NCBI GenBank assembly: GCA_009926195.1
Contig: RFPK01000124.1
Location: 1 to 6,029 of the forward strand
Origin: Synechococcaceae bacterium WB4_1_0192
Lineage (GTDB): Bacteria; Cyanobacteriota; Cyanobacteriia; PCC-6307; Cyanobiaceae
Reading direction: 5' to 3'
DNA length: 6,029 nucleotides
Under the pieces are notes generated by a model that saw only the letters and a list, made by a program, of their open reading frames with translations, was not told where the DNA came from and did no database searches. Shown piece by piece: positions 1-6,029 of the stretch; position 1 is the stretch's first letter; each line of letters begins with the position of its first letter. Both the position numbers and the translations under genes were made by a program.

Positions 1-119
1 CCGTCCATGATCACCGCCACATGGGCGGGCAGCCGGGAAGGATCGAGCCCCTGGGGCAGAGCGCGGCGCGAGGGTCGGTTCCCCTGGACAGGTGTGGCGG
101 TCGCCAGGGAGCGACTCAT
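1..119 (-). CDS. uppS: Isoprenyl transferase (undecaprenyl diphosphate synthase), N-terminal part only
   Basis: Partial gene: it starts at ATG 119-117 and runs off the window after 39 complete codons. Residues 31-39 read PAHVAVIMD and the next two bases are GG. This is the start of the HVAVIMDGN motif of cis-prenyltransferases, so Asp39 should be the catalytic, Mg-binding aspartate (Asp26 in E. coli UppS). Residues 1-30 form a variable, Arg/Pro-rich leader longer than that of E. coli. The family condenses isopentenyl diphosphate units onto farnesyl diphosphate to make the C55 lipid carrier for peptidoglycan and other envelope glycans. The start codon overlaps the cdaA stop as ATGA, which suggests translational coupling and a shared transcript. 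No separate promoter is visible. Chain length and product are inferred from the family because most of the protein lies outside the window. Confidence 0.9.
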   Translation of the reverse strand, partial: MSRSLATATPVQGNRPSRRALPQGLDPSRLPAHVAVIMD

Positions 120-991
120 GCGCGTGGATCAGCTGAATCCGCCCCCACGCTACGACCTGCCGTTGTCGCGGAGACGGCCTTCTGTTCAGGGCGGTTGGCC
201 GGCTTGCCGCCGGGCTTGGCCACCTGGGCGGTGGCAACCCCCAGCAGCTCCTGCAGGCGGCTGCTGGTGATCGGCCGTTCGAGCCGGCCCTGCCGTGCCA
301 GGGAGAGGGTGCCGGTCTCCTCCGAGACCACGATGCAGAGGCAGCGGTCGAAGCGCTCGGTGATGCCGAGGGCCGCCAGGTGGCGCGTGCCGTGACGGTT
401 CATCCCCTGGCGCGACAGGGGCAGGATCACCCCGGCCGAGAGGATGCGGTTGCCCTTCACCAGCACGGCGCCGTCGTGCAGCGGTGTATCCACCGCGAAC
501 AGGTTGAGCAGCAGGTCAACCGAGAGCTGCGCATCGAGGGCGATGCCGGGGTTGAGGAAGTCCTCCGGGCGCAGGTCACTGCCCAGATCCACCACGATCA
601 GGCCGCCGCGGCGGAGTTGCGACAGCCGACCTGCCGCCTCGCTCAGCACCGCCACGGAACCGGAGGCCAGTTTGTCGGCGCGTTGATTGCCGAACAGCAC
701 GTCGAGGCGGCCGGTGCCCAGCAGCTCCATCAGCCGCCGCAGCTCCCCCTGCCAGAGGATCGCCAGGGCCAGGCTGCAGGCCATCACCAGGGCATCCACC
801 AGCTTGGTGGTCAGCGGCAGGGTGGCAAAGCGCTGGATCACCCAGGCCAGGGCCACCAGGGTGAGATAGCCGCGCAACAACCAGAGGGTGCGGGGCTCAT
901 TGACGCGGGCCAGCAGCACCACGCCCAGGGCGGTGGCCAGCAGCAGATCGAGCAGCACGCCCCACTGGATGGCCCCGATCACCCCCTGCAC
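116..991 (-). CDS. cdaA: Membrane diadenylate cyclase (c-di-AMP synthase, CdaA/DacA family)
   Basis: The 291-residue product has the CdaA layout. Three hydrophobic segments lie at about residues 10-29, 36-53 and 64-80, followed by a cytoplasmic DAC (DisA_N) domain at about 95-250 and a low-complexity Ala/Lys/Arg tail from about 256. The family joins two ATP molecules into cyclic di-AMP. Visible active-site motifs are DGA at 173-175 (in DTPLHDGAVL) and GTRH at 201-204. The usual RHR motif reads RHL here, with Leu205 replacing the last Arg. The start is GTG at 991-989, 24 bases after the lysA stop. An earlier in-frame ATG or GTG does not exist before that stop, and the chosen start places the first membrane segment where the family has it. 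No clear Shine-Dalgarno is seen. The gene sits between lysA and uppS, with no cdaR or glmM neighbour in view, unlike the usual Firmicute arrangement. Work in Synechococcus elongatus ties c-di-AMP to survival in darkness; the role here is inferred. Confidence 0.93.
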   Translation of the reverse strand: MQGVIGAIQWGVLLDLLLATALGVVLLARVNEPRTLWLLRGYLTLVALAWVIQRFATLPLTTKLVDALVMACSLALAILWQGELRRLMELLGTGRLDVLFGNQRADKLASGSVAVLSEAAGRLSQLRRGGLIVVDLGSDLRPEDFLNPGIALDAQLSVDLLLNLFAVDTPLHDGAVLVKGNRILSAGVILPLSRQGMNRHGTRHLAALGITERFDRCLCIVVSEETGTLSLARQGRLERPITSSRLQELLGVATAQVAKPGGKPANRPEQKAVSATTAGRSVGADSADPRA

Positions 992-1015
992 GCTCAGGCC
1001 ACCGTCACGCTGTGA

Positions 1016-2422
1016 TCAGGCTACCGGCCGCAGGCGCTCGGGCAGAACGTCGTAGCGCAGCAGCTCCTCGGGCAACTCCCGGCGCTGCACCAGGTCCGCC
1101 TGCCCGTCGTGCACCAGCACCGCCGCCGGCCGGGGGATACGGTTGTAGTTGGACGCCATCGAGGCGTTGTAGGCGCCGGTGGCGAACACCGCCAGCACAT
1201 CACCGGTGGTGGCCGGCGGCAGGGACAGGTCCTTCAGCAGCACATCGCCCGATTCACAGTGCTTGCCCGCCAGGGTCACGGTCTCGCTCGCATCCGCCTC
1301 GGGACGGTCGGCCAGCACGGCGGTGTACTGGGATTGATAGGTGATCGGCCGCGGGTTGTCGCTCATGCCGCCATCGACCGAGAGATAGGTGCGGATGCCG
1401 GGAATCGCCTTGCGGCTGCCGACGCTGTAAAGCGTCACGCCGGCGGTGGCAACCAGGGAGCGACCCGGTTCGCACAGCAGCCTCGGCAGCTCCAGGTTGC
1501 GCTCGCGGCAGGCAGCCGCCACTGCCTGAGCCACGGTGCGCACCCACTCCTCGATCGACGGCGGGTCGTCGCTGGCGATGTAGCGGATGCCCAGACCGCC
1601 ACCCACGTTCAGATCGCGGACCGGATGGCCGAGGCTGCGGGCCAGCTGCAGTGCATCGGCCATGACGGCAGCGAGGTCGCGGTGGGGCTGCAGTTCGAAG
1701 ATCTGCGAGCCGATGTGGGCGTGCAGGCCGGTCACCTGCGCCCAGCTGCAACCCTGCAGGTGCCGGAGAACCGCCTCCAGTTGATCGGGGTCGAAGCCGA
1801 ATTTGCTGTCGAGGTGGCCGGTGCGGATGTACTCATGGGTATGGCACTCGATTCCAGGCGTGAAGCGCAGCATCAGCTGCACGGGCCGGGTCGGCGCCAA
1901 GGCGGCCAGATTCTCGAGATCCAGCCAGTTGTCGGCCACCACGGTGACACCGAGCTGAACGGCCAGTTGCAACTCCTCGCGGCTCTTGTTGTTGCCATGG
2001 AACACGATCCGCTCCGGCGGCATGCCGCCGCGCACGGCCGTGAGCAGCTCGCCGGCGGAGACGGCATCAAGGCCAAGCCCCTCGGAAGCCACAAGGGCGG
2101 TGATCGCCAGGCTGCTGTTGGCCTTGGAGGCGTACAGAGCCAGGGCCTCACCGGGGTAATGGGCAGCCAGGGCGCTGCGATAGGCCTGGGCCGTGCCCCG
2201 CAGGGTGGCCTCATCGAGCACATACAGAGGTGTGCCATAGCGGCGGGCCAGCTCGGAGAGGGTGCAGCCGCCCACCTCCAGACGCCCCTCGGCATCGATC
2301 ACCGTGGTGAGCGGCGTGAGGTTGCGATTAGGACTGGCAGGATCACGGGCCGGCTCGTAGAGGCGGGCGTTGCGCAGGTCGGCAGGGGCCGTGGAACTGG
2401 CCGGAACGCTGGTGCTGGTCAT
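1016..2422 (-). CDS. lysA: Diaminopimelate decarboxylase
   Basis: PLP-dependent fold-III decarboxylase converting meso-diaminopimelate to L-lysine, the last step of the DAP pathway. The 468-residue protein shows the family motifs in order: YASKAN with the PLP-binding Lys100, HIGSQ at 236-240, GGGLG at 274-278, EPGRS at 318-322 (phosphate and substrate site), CESGD at 389-393 with catalytic Cys389, and GAY at 416-418. The N-terminal barrel domain and C-terminal beta domain both look complete. The reading frame stays open upstream to an ATG at 2800, but that extension would lie antisense inside rimI and has no LysA similarity. I therefore chose ATG 2422-2420, which still leaves about 40 residues ahead of the first conserved part. 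The gene is probably the first of a lysA-cdaA-uppS transcript and is divergent from rimI. The 75-base leader is too short for a lysine riboswitch. Confidence 0.96.
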   Translation of the reverse strand: MTSTSVPASSTAPADLRNARLYEPARDPASPNRNLTPLTTVIDAEGRLEVGGCTLSELARRYGTPLYVLDEATLRGTAQAYRSALAAHYPGEALALYASKANSSLAITALVASEGLGLDAVSAGELLTAVRGGMPPERIVFHGNNKSREELQLAVQLGVTVVADNWLDLENLAALAPTRPVQLMLRFTPGIECHTHEYIRTGHLDSKFGFDPDQLEAVLRHLQGCSWAQVTGLHAHIGSQIFELQPHRDLAAVMADALQLARSLGHPVRDLNVGGGLGIRYIASDDPPSIEEWVRTVAQAVAAACRERNLELPRLLCEPGRSLVATAGVTLYSVGSRKAIPGIRTYLSVDGGMSDNPRPITYQSQYTAVLADRPEADASETVTLAGKHCESGDVLLKDLSLPPATTGDVLAVFATGAYNASMASNYNRIPRPAAVLVHDGQADLVQRRELPEELLRYDVLPERLRPVA

Positions 2423-2497
2423 CGCCCGAATCCGGTGGGCGACGCCGGCCCACAGCTGAACAGCCCACAATCGTAGGCAGTACCACCGCCCATCTCC
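2423..2497. promoter_or_regulatory. Divergent lysA / rimI intergenic region
   Basis: These 75 bases must contain at least part of the start signals for both divergent genes. The only A/T-rich core is CACAATCGTA at 2466-2475. It offers a weak -10-like CACAAT for rimI on the plus strand (2466-2471) and an overlapping weak TACGAT for lysA on the minus strand (2475-2470), each four or five of six matches to TATAAT. No convincing -35 element stands at the proper distance for either. Neither gene has an obvious Shine-Dalgarno. The positions are therefore suggestions only. Confidence 0.3.
2435..2453 (-). repeat. Six-base GC-rich inverted repeat in the lysA leader
   Basis: GTGGGC at 2435-2440 is a perfect inverted match to GCCCAC at 2448-2453, with a 7-base loop. 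In the lysA mRNA the hairpin would end 12 bases before the start codon and could affect ribosome access. A second copy of GCCCAC at 2463-2468 could pair with the same arm, giving an alternative fold. The stem is short, and in DNA this rich in G and C it may be chance. Confidence 0.35.
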
Positions 2498-2971
2498 GTG
2501 CCCTTCGCCGCCATTCCGCTGGGTCCTGCGGATCTGCCGGACTGCCTGGCGCTGGATCAACGGGCCTTGAAGGGGCTCTGGAACGAAGAGCAGTGGCGCA
2601 AGGAGCTGGAGGACGAGCGCCGTCCCTGCCTGGGCATCCGCGACGGCCAGGCCCTGGTGGCCCTGGCCTGCGGCTGGCTGGTGGCGGATGAACTGCACAT
2701 CACCGCCGTGGCCGTCGATCCCGGACGCCGCCGCCAGGGACTGGGTGGCCAGGTGCTCTGGGCACTTCTGCAGCAGGCCGCGAGGCTCGGCGCCCGGCAC
2801 GCCACCCTGGAGGTGTCAGCCGCGAACCAGGCCGCCCAGGCCCTGTACGCAGCAAGGGGCTTCCAGACCGCCGGTGTCCGTCGCGCCTACTACCGCAACG
2901 GCGACGATGCTCTGATCCAATGGCTATGCCTGCACGATGGCAAGGAGGTTCGGATTACCGGTCAACTCTGA
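2498..2971 (+). CDS. rimI: Ribosomal protein bS18 alanine N-acetyltransferase (GNAT family)
   Basis: The 157-residue protein aligns by eye along its whole length with E. coli RimI (about 148 residues), which transfers acetyl from acetyl-CoA to the N-terminal Ala of ribosomal protein bS18. Visible features are the HITAVAVDP strand at 68-75, the acetyl-CoA pyrophosphate loop RRQGLG at 78-83 (R-x-x-G-x-G), LEVSAAN at 104-110 with Glu105 at the position of the E. coli catalytic Glu103, and ALYAARGF at 115-122 with Tyr117 matching the E. coli catalytic Tyr115. RRAYY at 128-132 matches the RRNYY of E. coli. The start is GTG 2498; a TAG at 2474-2476 in the same frame leaves no earlier start. No Shine-Dalgarno is seen. 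The gene is divergent from lysA and ends 151 bases before clpC. RimI-like GNAT proteins can have other N-terminal targets, so the substrate is inferred. Confidence 0.9.
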   Translation: MPFAAIPLGPADLPDCLALDQRALKGLWNEEQWRKELEDERRPCLGIRDGQALVALACGWLVADELHITAVAVDPGRRRQGLGGQVLWALLQQAARLGARHATLEVSAANQAAQALYAARGFQTAGVRRAYYRNGDDALIQWLCLHDGKEVRITGQL

Positions 2972-2976
2972 TGTGA

Positions 2977-3006
2977 ACAACCGAAAACTTACCGGTTCTC
3001 GGTTGT
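2977..3006. repeat. Inverted repeat ACAACCGA-N14-TCGGTTGT between rimI and clpC
   Basis: Perfect 8-base arms lie at 2977-2984 and 2999-3006 around a 14-base centre that includes the palindrome ACCGGT (2991-2996). It begins five bases after the rimI stop. As RNA it would form a hairpin, but it is not followed by a T tract, so it is not a standard terminator. It could equally be a protein-binding operator or a processing or stability hairpin at the rimI mRNA end. A TTACCGGT octamer in its loop (2989-2996) also occurs at 2955-2962 inside the end of rimI. Confidence 0.6.
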
Positions 3007-3024
3007 GCAAATCAGCCCTGCACA
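3004..3024. repeat. Inverted repeat TGTGCA-N9-TGCACA, overlapping the previous one
   Basis: Six-base perfect arms lie at 3004-3009 and 3019-3024. The left arm shares the bases TGT (3004-3006) with the right arm of the upstream inverted repeat, so as RNA the two hairpins could not form completely at the same time. The symmetric, spaced layout also resembles a dimeric-regulator binding site. I recognise no specific regulator consensus. Confidence 0.4.
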
Positions 3025-3079
3025 TTTCAGCTGCAGCAAGGCGTCTGACCCGGCAACGGTGATCGCCACACACACCCTT

Positions 3080-3097
3080 CCAACCCTGATAGGTTGG
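3080..3097. repeat. Inverted repeat CCAACC-N6-GGTTGG in the clpC leader
   Basis: Perfect 6-base arms lie at 3080-3085 and 3092-3097 around CTGATA, ending 25 bases before the clpC ATG. It overlaps the 8-base palindrome TGGTACCA (3095-3102). The CAACC/GGTTG core of the arms is the same as in the inverted repeat at 2977-3006, about 97 bases upstream centre to centre. It could be an operator near the clpC promoter or a leader hairpin. Confidence 0.45.
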
Positions 3098-3109
3098 TAC
3101 CACCCGCAA

Positions 3110-3113
3110 AAGG
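3110..3113 (+). promoter_or_regulatory. Weak Shine-Dalgarno AAGG for clpC
   Basis: AAGG, within AAAAGG, stands nine bases before the clpC ATG. It is the only purine-rich stretch in an otherwise C-rich leader and matches only part of the anti-Shine-Dalgarno complement, so it is a modest candidate. The protein homology, not this site, fixes the start. Confidence 0.4.
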
Positions 3114-3122
3114 CCCCGCCCC

Positions 3123-5642
<2,520 letters not shown>

Positions 5643-5674
5643 TCCTCCGGGACAACAATCCAGACAATCCCAGC

Positions 5675-5702
5675 AAGCCCGGCCCAAGCCGGGCTTTTTT
5701 TT
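5675..5702 (+). terminator. Rho-independent terminator of clpC
   Basis: A perfect 9-base stem, AAGCCCGGC (5675-5683) with GCCGGGCTT (5688-5696), closes a CCAA loop and runs into eight consecutive T (5695-5702). It begins 33 bases after the clpC stop. There is no A tract on the left side, so it should act mainly on plus-strand transcription. Confidence 0.95.
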
Positions 5703-5954
5703 GGCAAACCAAATCACCCCCTCGTCATCCTCCGCAGGCTCTTCCCCACGATTCTGATCTGGACCACAGGATCTACCTATCGCCGCAAACTTCCCGACCT
5801 GAGTGTCGCTCGCTTGCTCAAGCCCTCTCTCTGCACAAGGCAGTACTCAGCCGCAGCGTAAGCATGACTCACCCTCGCCTCAATCAATGCCTCATCACTA
5901 GCACCAATACCAACCGGCGATGACAGCGCGTCCCCGAGCCCGGTCAACGTGTCG
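5703..5954. other. Spacer without an identifiable gene
   Basis: This stretch follows the clpC terminator and is visibly less G/C-rich than the genes around it, with short runs such as CAATCAATGC and CACCAATACC. I see no RNA gene, insertion-sequence end or strong promoter. On the minus strand one frame stays open from 6004 down to a TAG at 5779-5777. It reads as about 75 residues without an ATG; a TTG at 5947 would give 56 residues including DEALIEARVSHAYAAAEYC. It uses many A/T-ending codons unlike the window's genes. It may be a small gene, a decayed remnant or chance. Confidence 0.5.
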
Positions 5955-6029
5955 ATGGCAAGGCCGCACCTGCGCTGGCTTGCGGATGACGCCGTGGTGC
6001 TGAGCTATACGCGCCTGACCCAGCGCCTG
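5955..6029 (+). CDS. Possible start of an unidentified gene, cut by the window end
   Basis: From ATG 5955 the frame is open for exactly 25 codons to the window edge and reads MARPHLRWLADDAVVLSYTR and on. An in-frame GTG at 5949 is an alternative start. Codons are mostly G- or C-ending, as in the confirmed genes, and the other two plus-strand frames stop within the window end. I do not recognise the product. There is no good Shine-Dalgarno and the fragment is too short for a family call, so it could be chance. A minus-strand frame is open across the same bases. Confidence 0.35.
   Translation, partial: MARPHLRWLADDAVVLSYTRLTQRL

Noticed and set aside
380..1015. 211-codon plus-strand open frame across cdaA
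   Set aside because: Antisense shadow with a Gln/His-rich translation; the minus strand encodes a clear diadenylate cyclase.
1109..2476. 455-codon plus-strand open frame across lysA
   Set aside because: Antisense shadow of lysA, rich in Gln, Gly and His with no recognisable domain, while the minus-strand frame carries all LysA catalytic motifs.
2423..2497. Lysine riboswitch (L box) ahead of lysA
   Set aside because: The leader is at most about 75 bases unless it runs through rimI, much shorter than the L-box aptamer, and no matching conserved structure was seen.
2423..2800. Upstream extension of LysA to ATG 2800 (126 extra residues)
   Set aside because: The extension lies antisense inside rimI and does not resemble LysA; the ATG at 2422 gives a normal-length enzyme.
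2977..3006. Rho-independent terminator for rimI
   Set aside because: The hairpin arms are good but the following bases are GCAAATCAGC, without a T tract, and the loop is long.
2972..3122. CIRCE or CtsR operator ahead of clpC
   Set aside because: No TTAGCACTC-N9-GAGTGCTAA pair and no tandem GGTCAAA-type heptads are present in the spacer.

Overview
This window looks like an ordinary housekeeping segment from a high-GC picocyanobacterium (Cyanobium / Synechococcus subcluster 5 type). That assignment rests on family recognition and gene order, not on a database match. The main clues are an 839-residue cyanobacterial/plastid-type ClpC, strongly G/C-ending codons, and a lysA - diadenylate cyclase - uppS cluster pointing away from rimI and clpC.

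Layout. On the minus strand, from about 2422 down to 1, three genes run in series: lysA (diaminopimelate decarboxylase), cdaA (membrane diadenylate cyclase, starting with GTG 24 bases after lysA) and uppS (isoprenyl transferase, cut by the window edge after 39 codons). uppS overlaps the cdaA stop by an ATGA. A 75-base divergent spacer (2423-2497) separates them from rimI on the plus strand (GNAT acetyltransferase for ribosomal protein bS18). A 151-base spacer with several inverted repeats leads to clpC, which ends at a textbook rho-independent terminator (5675-5702). The last 327 bases are less G/C-rich for about 250 bases. They hold no gene I can identify apart from a possible 25-codon start of a new plus-strand gene at the window end.

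How the genes fit together. The minus-strand cluster combines the last step of lysine synthesis (which consumes meso-diaminopimelate, also a peptidoglycan precursor), the lipid carrier for cell-wall precursors (UppS) and a c-di-AMP synthase. A link between wall-precursor supply and c-di-AMP signalling is plausible but inferred. rimI and clpC concern ribosome modification and protein quality control; the long structured spacer between them suggests that clpC has its own promoter.

I found no mobile element, CRISPR array, RNA gene or clearly new system. The points most worth checking are a substitution in the RHR motif of the diadenylate cyclase, two inverted repeats upstream of clpC that share the same CAACC/GGTTG half-site, and the unassigned 3' tail.
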